Below the pieces are notes generated by a model, which had not been told where the DNA came from, did no database searches, and was given only the letters and a program-made list of their open reading frames with translations. Below are positions 12,906-23,956 of a stretch of 64,000 nt of DNA, one piece after another. Origin of the DNA: Apostichopus japonicus (Eukaryota; Echinodermata; Holothuroidea; Aspidochirotida; Stichopodidae); contig NC_092574.1 in NCBI RefSeq assembly GCF_037975245.1, positions 19,811,713 to 19,875,712 of the forward strand, read 5' to 3'. Within the stretch, counting starts at the first letter, position 1. Every line of letters begins with the position of its first letter. The translations under genes and the position numbers were made by a program.

Positions 12906-13254
12906 GACCAGGATCTATATGATCCGTAACTCATACAATGAATCTAAAAATAAATTCGGCATGTGATTGGAGAATTGAGCACATCTCCTGTGAATATCAT
13001 GTAGTGCGTGGGGGGGGGGGCAGGCGGACGCACCTATCACTTCTTGAGATTGTTCCAATCTGCGTGAAGATGCCCCACCACCCACAACCCCTACGCCCCA
13101 CCCCTCTTATCACTTCCCGATGGGTTACAAAACATAAACAATAACCTTCGCCCGTAGTACCAAAACCTTGACAAAATCCGGCAACACACCACTTCATCAA
13201 TAGATAAAGAGTCTAGTGATCGGGCTGTGTATTAGTGATGCTAGAGGTGGTGCA
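12906..13254. other. No gene; poly-G tract
   Basis: Holds a G run near 13009-13019 and the GTGCA (13250-13254) that repeats on the far side of the next element. Confidence 0.5.
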
Positions 13255-13284
13255 TATGGCAAGCCCTTTTAACATTTACCTCGC

Positions 13285-13840
13285 AATTAGACTTAAGTCG
13301 AATACATTTCACTTAAGTGGAATACATTCTACTTAAGTGAAATGTTATTCCACTTAAGTAAAATGTATTCCACTTAAGTGGAATTCAATATCCCTTAAGT
13401 AGAATTCCATTTCTCTTAAGTGGAAATGGACATTTCTATTTCACTTAAGTGGATATGCCTCCCACTTAATTGGAATTGTATTTCACTTTAGTGGAAATGC
13501 ATTCCACTTAAGTGGAATTGTATTTCACTTAAGTGGACTTAAGTGGAATACATTTCCACTTAAGTGGAATAACATTTGTATTTCACTTAAGTGGACTTAA
13601 GTGGAATACATTTCCACTTAAGTGGAATAACATTTCACTTAAGCTAAATAGCCCATCTATTTCACTTAAGTGGATTACAATTCCACTTAAGTGAAATGCA
13701 TTTCCACTTAAGTGGAATTGTATTCCACTTAAGTGGAATACAATTTCACTTAAGTGGAATAATATCTTTTGCTCGTCAATTTCACTTAAGTGGAATTCTA
13801 TTCTGCTTCAGTAAAATATAATTCCACTTAAGTGGAAGTG
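13285..13840. repeat. Left array of CACTTAAGTG palindromes
   Basis: About 23 CTTAAG-centred units. Spacing is irregular, and the flanks vary between GGAA, GAAA and GGAC. The outermost unit is a different palindrome, GACTTAAGTC. Confidence 0.95.
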
Positions 13841-14454
13841 TTGATATGTGGCTTATATATAAATACAATTTAGGGTAATGTTCATCGTAACGCATTCAAT
13901 TGCTCAACACATATGATGATGTAGTCGATCCTCGTTGCACGTGTACATCATGGCTATGGCTAATCATTCACATCTAAACATTGCTGGAATGCGATCAAAT
14001 AATTGTTGTTGTTAGAGACAATTCGAAGTGTTGTTTCCTCACTTGCGCAGGGGAGCAATCAGTATGATGCACAACAGAGGCGACTTACATTAACATAGGC
14101 AGTATTCGTAACTTTTTAGATAGTGAAACTTTTGACGAAATAAAAGATTCCATCCAAAATAAAAAAAAGTAATAGTTCTCTTGCCCTTGTCAATGCGTTT
14201 TCGGCTGTAGCTCCAACCACTTGTAATGTATTTGCCATGGCTTTATTTTGGTAATGGTATTCGTCAGGTACCAGGTCAGGTACGTACGTACTCACCTTGC
14301 ACGGATGTTAAGTGCTAGCTAGATCCCGATGGACAGCCGATATTCATTGTGCACATATCGACACCACGTACGTACACGTATCGCGGCAAGTTGTTTATAA
14401 TGGCGCGCAAAGTCATGGGCAAAGTTTGGCGTTGAATGTACTAGCCAATCACGT
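13841..14454. other. Unique core of the palindrome element
   Basis: About 615 bp without CTTAAG units and without a convincing ORF. It is richer in GC near GGTACGTACGTAC (about 14280) and ends beside three repeats of CTA(G/T)CCAATCAC. Confidence 0.6.
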
Positions 14455-14866
14455 TCCACTTAAGTGGAATAGACTAGCCAATCACATTCCACTTAAGTGA
14501 AATAGACTATCCAATCACATTTCACTTAAATGGAATGCATTTCCACTTAAGTGAAATAGAAAGGACATTCCACTTAAGTGGAATTGTATCCACTTAAGTA
14601 GAATACAATTCCACTTAAGTGAAATGCATTTCCACTTAAGTGAAATGCATTTCCACTTAAGTGAAATACAATCCCCTTAAGTGAAATAGATTTAGCTTAA
14701 GTAAGATGCAGTGACAAGTTGATAAATTCAGCTTAAGTAAAATACAATTAAGCTTAAGTGGAATGGTATTCCACTTAAGTGAAATAGAATTCCACGTAAG
14801 TTAAATAGTATTCTGCTTTAGTGATATTGAATTCCACTTAAGTGAAATGTATTCGACTTGAGTCGA
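14455..14866. repeat. Right array of CACTTAAGTG palindromes
   Basis: About 14 intact CTTAAG units and several decayed ones. The first units are interleaved with CCAATCAC words. The array closes with CGACTTGAGTCG, mirror partner of the leftmost unit. Confidence 0.95.
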
Positions 14867-14930
14867 ATTGCGAGGTAAATGTTAAAACGGCTTGCCATAC
14901 GTGCACTGACCTAAATGGAGTGTAACCACT

Positions 14931-15190
14931 CCCGATTTTGCAATTTCCCAAGATCAGGCCCGAAAAATCCCAAGAAATACCAAGAACACTGTGCTGTATG
15001 GATTTCTAGCAATATCCAGCGATATCTAGGGATGAATATCCCAAGATCTTACCTAAACTGAAGGCAGATAGAAAATCGAAACCTTCAGTGTACTGAACTT
15101 GAAACTGTGCGTCTTTCGAAATGAAAAGAATGTGGGGAATTGCACAATAAACAAATCAAAGTTATTTATTTCAGTCTCATTTCAATTATT
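14931..15190. other. Nothing assigned
   Basis: No gene or clear repeat border seen. Confidence 0.4.
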
Positions 15191-15272
15191 CGAATTTGTT
15201 AAGCAAACAGCAGATATCACATCATATAAGTGAGCATGAAAATGGCGTTCCAGGATGAACAGCCTTCAAACC
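15191..15272 (+). repeat. Dispersed 82-bp repeat, copy 1
   Basis: Shares CAAACAGCAGATATCACATC and GAAAATGGCGTTCCAGG with 43895-43976. Confidence 0.8.
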
Positions 15273-15274
15273 AT

Positions 15275-15455
15275 GGGCGCAGATCCTGGTGCGGACAGCG
15301 GGACGCGTCCCCATCAACTTTTTCAGTAGTGGGGACATGATATACCGTGTCCGGTGTCCCCACCTATTTTTCTTGACCAATAGCTGCATTTCAAGTTTCC
15401 CTGTATTGAACTTTAGCGCAGTTAGATCCAGCCCAGCCCCCCGGTTCCTACGCCC
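15275..15455. mobile_element. Small MITE, GGGCGYAG ends
   Basis: 181 bp with GC-rich inverted ends: GGGCGCAGATCC on the left and GGTTCCTACGCCC on the right. Confidence 0.5.
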
Positions 15456-15496
15456 TTGCTAACCACTGCGTCACAGCAACTGTTGAGAAATAATGC

Positions 15497-16066
15497 TAAT
15501 TTTTTCTTCAAAATGGAACGGAGGGTGATGTTCAAAAATGCTGTAGCCTACTTGTAAACAGGATAACTCAACACGTACACCTTTATTGAACTTCATATTT
15601 CAAATGGTCAAAAAATTGGCATTATTTTCAGTGATTAATACTACATGACTACAGGTTTGGCAGTAACTTGTGACAATGTTTCATAGTGAAAATAAAACAA
15701 TGTCATGTAACTCATTAATTATTAAAGGGGTGGCAGAGCTGCTTTTCTTGCTCAAATTGATCAAAGAAGATGTCCATGTGCTCATACATAGAGCATCTGT
15801 ATGTCTTTATTTCACATAGGAAGACTGTTCTCTCTGGGTATTGAAACATTTTGGAATATAAATTCTACATTTTTGAGTCCTTAAAAGATCTTAATTTTTT
15901 TGATTGCCTTGTTGCTAAAGTAATGGTCAAGGCAACGTTTCCTGAATCTGCATAGCTCATTTCGCGGAGCGGTTGAAAACTATTAATATACAACAATTAA
16001 CCAGTTAAAACAACAGTATCAGGCAGTATTTTATCACCCTCCGTTCCATTTTTGAAGAAAAAATTA
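15497..16066. mobile_element. 570-bp element with inverted ends
   Basis: The left end TAATTTTTTCTTCAAAA then TGGAACGGAGGGTGAT is mirrored at 16028-16066 with one extra base. No coding frame is seen inside, so it is a non-autonomous DNA element of unknown superfamily. Confidence 0.7.
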
Positions 16067-16154
16067 CGATTAAAACATTGAACACTTCTATCGCTTAGCA
16101 TACAATTTCCGAGGAAACAACACCGTGAAACTGGAGAACATTTATGAATAAGAA

Positions 16155-16280
16155 AGGTTTGATTTGACTGGTTTGAAATAACGTATGACTGGCAAGATGC
16201 GTCGAGCGCTCTCTATCGGCCTCTTTTTTGGTCAGTTTGCAACTTCAGAGGAACAATAGAAACCCGAAAAAACTTTTAAA
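16155..16280 (+). repeat. Dispersed repeat, copy 1
   Basis: Matches 18757-18880 (shared AGGTTTGATTTGACTG, GGCAAGATGCGTCGAGC, TTGCAACTTCAGAGGAACAA). Confidence 0.85.
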
Positions 16281-16446
16281 ACGAACAAAGGATTCACAAA
16301 CCTTTGTTCTGCCTAAAAGATAAGCAGAATGAAAATAAAATAAAACTGTTAGCAAACTGCTTATCCACTAGAGAGCCTGTGTAATAGAATGTGTAAAAGT
16401 TTCGATCCTAGCAGGATCTTCAGAGGCTAAAAAAATAAGATAAGCA

Positions 16447-17840
16447 GAAAGTTTGGTTTATTGTAGATTTGTGTGCACGGAATTAGCCCGATTGATACGG
16501 GGAAAGGTGATTAATTTGCTCTAGGTGGGTTATGGTGCGGTTATCTATAATTCTTCCGAAAATCTTACCTAAGGCTGGGAGGAGACTAACTGGTCGATAG
16601 TTTTGAATTTTGGTGCGGTCTTTACTTAGTTTCGGTATTAAAATCTTTTTGGCGGATTTCCATGGGGTTGGGAAATAACCCAGTGTAAGGAGTTCGTTAA
16701 ATAGTGGGAAAATATGAGAGTTAATGAATATCGGAGGGGAGTTTTTAGGCATTTGGTCATTTTTGTTGTCAGGACCAGTGGAGGATGCATGTTTTAGTGG
16801 CACTATACCAATTGTTTATATCTATTTTATTGAGCAGAGGGATGTTTTTGTTGAGACATCCTAATGGGTTGGTGTTAAAGCTTGTTGCATTACTGATAAT
16901 TGTACGGTCTATTTCGTGTTTACAGCTGATATCGTATGGGGGGGGGGGGGGCATCGTAGATATTGAATATACCTTTAAAGTACGATTCAATTAGCTTTAT
17001 TTGAGTTTTTGTCTTGAGTTTTTGTGATGAGGTTACCTACGTTATCTCTAAGGCCTTGGTCTGTTTTACCTGTGTTTGGTGTTGTAATGGGGTTAATGAT
17101 TTTTTTTTTAATTTTCCAAAAGTGTTTCGGGTTTTTATCATTAATGATTAAATCGCAGTTGTTTTGGACGCGGTTTTGTTCATCCGCCAATATTTGTCTG
17201 TCTATTGCTATTTAAGTTGGTTAATTTGGGTTTTTAGAGTTGGGTCTCGGGAGATGATATAAGTTCTACGTAGGCGACGTCTGAGTTTCATAAGTGTAAG
17301 AGTATTCTTATTTATTTTTCGTTTTCTGTTTTGTTTTTAAGGGACAGTGTCTTTTGAAAGTATAGAAGATATGATGGGCAACGCTGTCACAGTAATTGTC
17401 GATGTAATTTAGCTCGTTGTTTTGGTTGTTGTATTTTTGGGAGTTTGTTTTATTGTAATTATACGTCAATTCGTTATTTGGTATGCAGTTGAGGTTTATG
17501 TCTAGCTCAAAAACGAGTGGAAAATGGTCACTGATTTAGTCATCTTCTATGATTTGTATCGAATGTGTTTTAGTTGCGAGGTGATTTGAGGTTATATGGG
17601 TAATCAAGTAGTTCTGTAATATTGTTTATTGGGTTCATCCTAGGTTTGGTATTTTGGTTAATTATCGTTAAGTTGTATTTATCACATATTTCTAAGAGAG
17701 ACTTGCCTTTTTCAGAAAAAATAATGTGGTGGGCATTTACTAGGAGTTTTTTTTTATTAGAACATTTTTTTTTTATTATATCGGTGGATATGGGCTCATT
17801 TGGGGGACTATATATAATCATACCACGAAAGTGTCCATTA
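16447..17840 (-). pseudogene. Jockey-type LINE ORF2 fragment
   Basis: The minus strand carries, in order, the end of an endonuclease domain (EKGKSLLEICDKYNLTIINQ), a linker (ITTPNTGKTDQGLRDNVGNL) and the start of the reverse transcriptase (KNSPPIFINSHIFPLFNELL, then NYRPVSLLPALGKIFGRII). Several frameshifts and stops separate the parts. It aligns with about 25.63-27.04 kb of the longer copy at 24.3-28.8 kb, so both derive from one family. The fragment is truncated at both ends; the YxDD region is absent. Confidence 0.85.
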
Positions 17841-17929
17841 GCTATAGGTTGCATTGAGGGTGTGTTATACTTGCGTCAAATGGCGTACCATGGAAGGGGG
17901 AGGGGGGGGGGGTTGGGTGGTCTATCTGG

Positions 17930-18294
17930 CAGTGGCGGAGCGTCCATACAGTCAGGGGGCGGATGCCCCCTGACGGACTCAAATTGACTGCTGGCGCCCT
18001 TTTCAGCTTTTTACCACTTTTTATTTATATGCGATTATTGACGTTTTTAATGCGCTCTCATCGACCTATTGACATTTGTCACATTTTTTGGCGATGACAC
18101 CTATTTATTCTTCATTTATCTGCATATTAGCAAGGCCCGGAAAGGGTCATTTCCGGCGATCTAGGGAGCATCTTTATTCAAAAATTTCTCTACGCTCCGC
18201 ACCAACCCGTGGTGGCGCTCCGCTTAGATAGTGTCGAAAGCGCCCCTACAGACCATCCTCGCCCCCTCGACCAATACCCCTAGCTCCGACACTG
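17930..18294. mobile_element. 365-bp MITE, CAGTGKCGGAGC ends
   Basis: It starts CAGTGGCGGAGC and ends GCTCCGACACTG, which are inverted with one mismatch. It contains a conserved core at 18131-18232 that occurs three more times in this window. No target duplication is obvious. Confidence 0.7.
18131..18232 (+). repeat. Shared MITE core, copy 1
   Basis: About 100 bp running from CAAGGCC to GGCGCTCCGCTTAGATAGT. Similar copies are at 43742, 44949 and 49841 (minus). Confidence 0.85.
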
Positions 18295-18756
18295 CAAAAG
18301 ACCCGATAGAAATACGTATTCTTTATAAGTGCACAATTTTGAAAAACCCCTCTTTTCAGCCCCCTCTCTTGTCCTCTCTGAAACACCCATCAACATTGAA
18401 ATAAGACGTGGAGTAGAAGACACCCTTGTCTTTGTTATACACAAATTTCGTGTAATTATCTGACCGGGAAAGTCTTGTTGTTTATAGGCCTATGATTTCT
18501 ATAGTTTTTCATAAATCATATATCAGGTTTTTGTGCCCCCCCCCCGCACGCCCCCACACAACACCCAATTCCAAAATAAACTTCAGATTCGTAATCAGCG
18601 TGTCGCGAACTACCAGAAAAGATACACATTTATCGCCTTTGCGACAAAAAGTTTTGTCACCTAAAAAACCGTAAGGGGTACGGTACCTCTTGCAGTTTCT
18701 TGCCAAACTTGACCCATTTATTCATAAATGTCAAGATAAAACTCAAGATGACAAAC

Positions 18757-18880
18757 AAAGGTTTGATTTGACTGCTTTGAAATCACGTATCACTGGCAAG
18801 ATGCGTCGAGCACCCTCTTATGACACTTATTTCGCTCAGTTTGCAACTTCAGAGGAACAATAGAAAACCGAAAAACTTTT
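18757..18880 (+). repeat. Dispersed repeat, copy 2
   Basis: Second copy of 16155-16280. The Jockey fragment and a MITE lie between the two. Confidence 0.85.
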
Positions 18881-19508
18881 AGGGACATTTAGGAAATTTG
18901 GTGTGCAAATCCCTAATAATTTTATTAGAATTGATAATACTATTGTTTATGACAAAAAGCTTTTACGACGCCGGTTTACTGTTTGTTAGGGATATGTTTT
19001 TGCTAGATGGGAAGCAATTGTCCAAATAATGCTTTTCTGACCAGTCTTCTACATTGTTAAGCTATTGTATGCTTTATAGAAGACTTCCTTTCACATTGTA
19101 TATTTGCACGTGAAAAAACAAAATAAATCAAATCAAATAACTAATAATTATTTCTAAACAGTTACTGTGGTTAGTGTTATGTACTTAGAAGGTAAGACAA
19201 ACTCTCTGTCTAGAATTCAACTCCCAGAGGATGTATTGTTTTGGTATTTCTTTTCCTCATTTTGCAGTTAAAATATTAGAAAAGCCTATCATTTCTCAAT
19301 TTACAGTTACTGTGGCGAAGTTGTTATGTTGTATAATTTTGCATATTTATTATTGTATTGTACAATGAAATTGTCAATAAACTGAAAAAAAAATGAGACA
19401 TACTCCTTGTCTTGAATTCAAACACCAGAGGATGCATTTGATTTTCTATTTATTTGCCTTCTAATGTTGTGAAGAATAAATATTAGAAACGAGTATTAAA
19501 TCTCAACA
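18881..19508. other. Decayed units and A-rich tails
   Basis: Contains AAATAAATCAAATC and CAATAAACTGAAAAAAAAA tails of old retroelements. Two worn relatives of the tRNA-like unit that follows (CTCTCTGTCTAGAATTCAAC and CTTGTCTTGAATTCAAAC) are also present. Confidence 0.5.
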
Positions 19509-19590
19509 GTTCTCGTGGCGCAGTTGGTAGTGCTCTGGACTGGAGAGACAGACAAACTCCATGTCTCCGGTTCGAACCCCAGACAGAGCA
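19509..19590 (+). tRNA. tRNA-like unit 1 (pseudo-tRNA)
   Basis: The A box is TGGCGCAGTTGGTAG and the B box GGTTCGAACCC. GCGC/GTGC can form a D stem. If numbered as a standard tRNA, the anticodon loop reads CTGGAGA, giving a GGA (Ser-type) anticodon, but the anticodon and T stems are poor. It ends in GCA, not an encoded CCA. It is more likely a tRNA-derived repeat than a working tRNA; the four later units are nearly the same. Confidence 0.45.
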
Positions 19591-20248
19591 TTTTATATTT
19601 TTGCTCTTTTACTGATTCCATTCTGGACTTTGAAGTTTAAATATTAGAAACGAGCATTAATTCTCAACAGTTCTAGTGGCGCAGTTGGTAGTGCTCTGGA
19701 CTGGAGAGACAGACAAACTCCATGTCTCCGGTTTGAACACCAGACAGAGCATTTTATATTTTGCTCTTTTACTGATTCCATTCTGGACTATGAAGTTTAA
19801 ATATTAGAAACGAGCATTAATTCTCAACAGTTCTAGTGGTGCAGTTGGTAGTGCTCTGGACTGGAGAGACAGACAAACTCCATGTCTCCGGTTCGAACCC
19901 CAGACAGAGCATTTTATATTTTTGCTCTTTTACTGATTCCATTCTGGACTCTGAAGTTTAAATATTAGAAACGAGCATTAATTCTCAACAGTTCTAGTGG
20001 CGCAGTTGGTAGTGCTCTGGACTGGAGAGACAGACAAACTCCATGTCTCCGGTTCGAACCCCAGACAGAGCATTTTATATTTTTGCTCTTTTACTGATTC
20101 CATTTTGGACTCTGAAGTTTAAATATTAGAAACGAGCATTAATTCTCAACAGTTCTAGTGGCGCAGTTGGTAGTGCTCTGGACTGGAGAGACAGACAAAC
20201 TCCAACTTCATGTCTCCGGTTCGATTCCCAGACAGAGCATCATGTCTG
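19509..20248 (+). repeat. Tandem array of tRNA-like units, about 160 bp
   Basis: Five units start at 19509, 19670, 19830, 19991 and 20152. Each has an 82-bp tRNA-like part and a 78-bp spacer with TTTGCTCTTTTACTGATTCC. Unit five has a short internal insertion and is followed by a partial sixth B-box half. Confidence 0.9.
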
Positions 20249-20335
20249 CGGTTCATGTCCAGACAGAGCCTTTTACTTTTCTACCCTCTGGAGGGAGTGG
20301 AAGTATAAATATAAGAAACGAAGTTTCTCCAGAGG

Positions 20336-20412
20336 GAACCAAAATGGTGTAATTGGTTATTCCATCGTTCAGTAAGCGATTGGTTTGGATTGCATCGGTT
20401 CAAGTCCCAGGT
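20336..20412 (+). repeat. Second tRNA-like sequence
   Basis: AATGGTGTAATTGGTTA resembles an A box and CGGTTCAAGTCCC a B box, about 40 bp apart. It lies at the edge of the tRNA-like array. Confidence 0.45.
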
Positions 20413-20429
20413 GAGTATTTGCAAAAGGA

Positions 20430-20690
20430 GTTCTGACAAGTGGATAAGGTGAATCCCGAAGGTGGGCGGCCCCCCTCCTGACAGGTGGGTAAGGTGAGTA
20501 CCAAGGTGAGAGGGGGTGAGAGGGGGTGAAGGTGTGGACAAGGTGAGGTCGCCACCCCCTCTCCCTGACAAGGTAAAGGCGCGGACAAGTGGAGATCGCC
20601 GCCACCCCTCCCCCTGACAAGGTTCACGCGCGGACAAGTGGAGTTCGCTGCCACCCCTCCCCCCCTGACTAGCCAATCGGTAGTCAGGGG
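20430..20690 (+). repeat. GC-rich minisatellite
   Basis: Four to five degenerate units contain CCCTGACAAGG, GCGGACAAGTGGAG and CGCCACCCCT, about 55-65 bp each. The long minus-strand open frames across it are by-products of composition. Confidence 0.8.
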
Positions 20691-20784
20691 GAGGAGAAGT
20701 GGAGAAAATGTTTTACAAAAACGACTAAGTCCAAACAGCAGGATCTTTAAATATTTGTAAAGCTTTAGAAACCAGAGACCCACC

Positions 20785-20856
20785 TACTGGTCTAGTGGTA
20801 AAGACTTTTGCTTTTGCATCTCAAGGTCCCTGGCTCAAACTCAACCTCTGCTTTTC
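20785..20856 (+). repeat. Third tRNA-like sequence
   Basis: CTGGTCTAGTGGTAAAGAC is a good A-box match and TGGCTCAAACTC a weak B box. It sits 370 bp after the previous tRNA-like sequence. Confidence 0.4.
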
Positions 20857-22449
20857 CTTTTACAATACTCATGTAAAAGGAAGAAAAAAAAAGGAAGAAA
20901 AAAGAGTGATACTTTGAAATAACTTCTTTTTTTTAATGACAAATCAGTTCATGGACAGGATATACCTTCATCCCTCCCACCACAGTTAATACCCTTCAAC
21001 TACCTGTCCAGAAACAGGTTATCCCTCATCAATTATTATGCAAATACTAATCAACACATGCAATACATATTTCATAAACATTCTTAGTGATACCTGCATC
21101 TACTATTGAGATGGTTGGGTGACAACAGACAGTTATTTTCTATAATGTTTCTATTATTTATAATATCAGCCTGGGGGCAGTTATTTAATGATACTAAGTA
21201 GTCACATGTACATATGGGACAGGCCTATGGCCTTTTTACTTCACACCAGGTGGCTATCCAATTCACACCAGTACATTCTTTTTGGACATTTTTTTTTTAA
21301 CATTTGGAAGACCATTTCATCATGAGGGGAAAAAGGATTGATTTCTCCTAGATAAAAATAATAACCCCATCTTACTTTAGCCAGACAGGGCTTGAATCCA
21401 TAGGTTTGCTTGACGCCAAGTTCCCAACAAAAAGGAGTTGGCCTTCCATGGCTGATTGATTATTCACTTTACAATACCATGGCACCCCTGCTACCATCAA
21501 TAAAATTTTCTTTAACTTTCATTTATTAACTAAACCTGATTTTGAATTAATTTTAGATAACTTAATTTTTACATTTTTTGCCCTCCAGTTTGAAAAAGGA
21601 AACGATACTACCATAGCACAAACAACATACATGTGGAAAGGTTGCTCCCTTTCATTGCTGTCTCAATCACACCCCCCCCCCCGCTCCGACTACCACACCC
21701 CACCAAATTATATACACAAAGAGTGCATTATTGAAAGTTTCTTTAAATATAGCCTTTTCATGCAGTAAACCTGTGCTGCTGCAAACTGAAAATTCAATTA
21801 AAAGATTCTCCCTCTTCACTTTCAACACTTTCATTTCTCCTTCTCTATCCTTCGCTTCACCACCCCCCCCCACCCCTGGTCCTTCCAACTATCATCCATA
21901 ACTCCTGCCAATATCAAATTCAGTCACCTTAACATCCCCCCATAAGTGTCAGTCAGTCAAGCACCACAATGTTTGTAGACCAAGAAATCAACATCCGAAA
22001 CCCATTTTTAAAACTCTAAAGCCCCATCAAATAAAGATGCTGTTTTTTTCTTCTTTTTCTCTAAACAAGATAAACAAACAAACACCAAATCCAAAATATA
22101 TAAAATTCCAATTCCCATTTTGAATATTCTTCAAATTTTGTTTGCCAAGCCACGTTAAAAAAGTGAGTGTTATTCTTTTTGGCCTTCCCCCATCTTTGTG
22201 TTTGCATTGCAGCATAGTTTTCTATACTAAAAAAAAACAAATGAAATCAAATAAAACTTAAATAAAAGATGATTACAGCACATGCAGGAGAAGAGTGAGA
22301 GCCCTCCCAAATACTACCGGCTTATGTATACAAAAGACCTTTTTTCCGAAATCCTTTTCCCGACATCGTGGCAATTCGAGAGTTACTTTTCACCCCCGCT
22401 CCACCATCCACGCAGGAACCCACACAGACCCCCTGCGGGGACGATTTAC
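20857..22449. other. No gene recognised; downstream of SRP68
   Basis: AT-rich with C-runs near 21671 and 21863 and A-rich tails near 22230. A short terminal exon of SRP68 should lie somewhere here on the minus strand, but I could not identify it. Confidence 0.4.
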
Positions 22450-22680
22450 TCTGTTCCAGTTTCTCTTCCAAGGAGGGTAACTCTATATGGTTCAGAGCTA
22501 TGTCAAAGAAGAGCGGTTTGCACGGTGACGGCTTAAAGTCCAGTGGAAATGTGGTGAAGTTGGGCTTGGCGGCCAGGTCCGGCTGGTTGGCATTGTACCG
22601 GTCAAGCCATTCCGCCAGCGGTCGATTGTCCTTCAGACCGAGTTGCGCCATTCTTTTGCTGATGGAAGGTTCATTGGAAT
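22450..22680 (-). CDS. SRP68: SRP68 near-C-terminal exon
   Basis: On the minus strand the exon follows TTTTTCAG and ends ACAGA|GTAAAT. It reads NEPSISKRMAQLGLKDNRPL, then PNFTTFPLDFKPSPCKPLFF, then DIALNHIELPSLEEKLEQ. This is the C-terminal signature of the 68-kDa subunit of the signal recognition particle, which with SRP72 binds SRP RNA and acts in targeting to the ER. The frame is intact. Its first two bases complete the Asp codon begun in the exon at 23878. If the donor is ignored, the frame runs on to 22322 with residues unlike the family, so splicing is preferred. A final small exon is expected further left. Confidence 0.9.
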
Positions 22681-23877
22681 CTGAAAAATGAACGCAGAGA
22701 GGTTCTTGGTAAGCCATGGTATTTTTTTAAAGTATTCTTGGGTGGAGGGTATTTTCTATGGGTGAGGATAATCCGGAGGGTGGGGGAAGTCAATTCAATT
22801 AACTGTGAGAAACGTCATTGAATTAGGAACCACCTAAGGCCTATTCTCATCTTTGTAGTAAGTTTGTCACCTTGAGCTACGTGACAGTTCATAAGTAGGG
22901 GGGGTATATTCGAGTGGAATTTGGGATTCGAATCCCTGAATAGAGAAAGTTTACAAAAACTTGTTAATTTACAGTCATTTTTTGTTATTGCTGTCACAAA
23001 CAGAAATGGATACCCACTTTCTATTATTTGTAGATGACAGAGACTGGTTCAATCGCAGTCTACAAGGCCAGATAAACTCTTTATATTTTGGCTTTCAATT
23101 TCTTTATTCTGACAAATTTCGATAGTACAAAAAAACGGCAGTTTTGATCGGGCTTTTGATACTTCCTTGTGATCCCTGGACATCATACATTCAGCTACAA
23201 GCAAAAATAACTATTGTCTGTCCTGTCCACCACAATAATCCTATTGTAATATTTTCAGACCCTAAGGGCTAATAGGTCTCTCCCCCCCCAAAAAAAAAAA
23301 GTGTGAAAAGGGATGGTGCTGCTTCCAACCGAATGAATCTTTTCACTCATTGTTTAACCAAAGAGAAAAATTTGGGAAAGAAAACAACAGATTATTAATA
23401 TAAAGGCCATATTTCTCTGAATCATTGTCTATGCTCTGATGGAATACATTTGTTCCAGTAGCAGGGTTCAATTCCCAGGTTCCAAATGGACACGGCAGTT
23501 TAATCTGCATTTTCCTGACGATCAGACCCAAAAGAGAACATCGATATGTCTCTCCACCGTTATCCCAAAGAAGAACCCTTTCAGAAACTCAAGGGTACTA
23601 AAGGGATTTCTTCCTTTTGAATTAACCAGGGTCCTACACAAAATTAACAGGGTAGTAACATGATGGTCTCTGCCTGATTCCCCCTCCCCCCACCCAATTT
23701 CTTTTCTTAATTTTTGGTATTCATCCTTTCATATATAGTCCATCTTGCATTTTGCCTTTTGAAAAACAAGAATCCTTAATCTTCATCCAAAGCAGCAAAA
23801 AGTTTCTTTCCAAACACAGTAAATTGAATATTATTATTATTATTATGATTATTATTATATTATTATTAAGTACATAC
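22681..23877 (-). other. SRP68 intron
   Basis: Contains several decayed B-box-like words (GGGATTCGAATCCC near 22922, GGGTTCAATTCCC near 23464) and an ATT microsatellite next to the upstream exon. Confidence 0.6.
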
Positions 23878-23956
23878 CTAGAATGGAGGCCACCTGAGCA
23901 GAGTACTTCAAGCCATTGATATCTTGTGCAAGAGTGTCCAATTCCTCTACCTCCAC
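23878..23956 (-). CDS. SRP68: SRP68 upstream exon
   Basis: A 79-bp minus-strand exon between AATCAATAG and CTAG|GTATGT. It reads VEVEELDTLAQDINGLKYSA and then QVASIL. The last base G joins AT of the next exon to give Asp, so the joined protein runs from the helical region into the C-terminal segment without a break. This matches the order in SRP68 of other animals. The remaining upstream exons are not visible; the Jockey element at 24.3-28.8 kb sits in the next intron. Confidence 0.85.

Larger units (their letters stand above)
13255..14900. mobile_element. Foldback element packed with CTTAAG palindromes
   Basis: The ends are inverted repeats: left TATGGCAAGCCCTTTTAAC then ATTTACCTCGCAATT; right, the complement with few changes. 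GTGCA flanks both sides (13250-13254 and 14901-14905), a probable 5-bp target duplication. Between them are two arrays of the self-complementary unit TTCCACTTAAGTGGAA. About 23 CTTAAG-centred copies fill 13285-13840 and about 14 fill 14455-14866, separated by about 615 bp of different sequence. No transposase frame is visible. Confidence 0.8.

Noticed and set aside
13285-14866. CRISPR or integron reading of the palindrome arrays
   Set aside because: Spacing is irregular and very short, the units are perfect palindromes, and the whole has transposon-like ends.
20281-20783. Three overlapping minus-strand frames, Pro/Ser/His-rich
   Set aside because: They lie over the GC-rich minisatellite; no splice sites or family match.
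22322-22449. Reading SRP68 straight through its donor to 22322
   Set aside because: The extra residues are low-complexity and unlike the SRP68 end, and ACAGA|GTAAAT is an acceptable donor.
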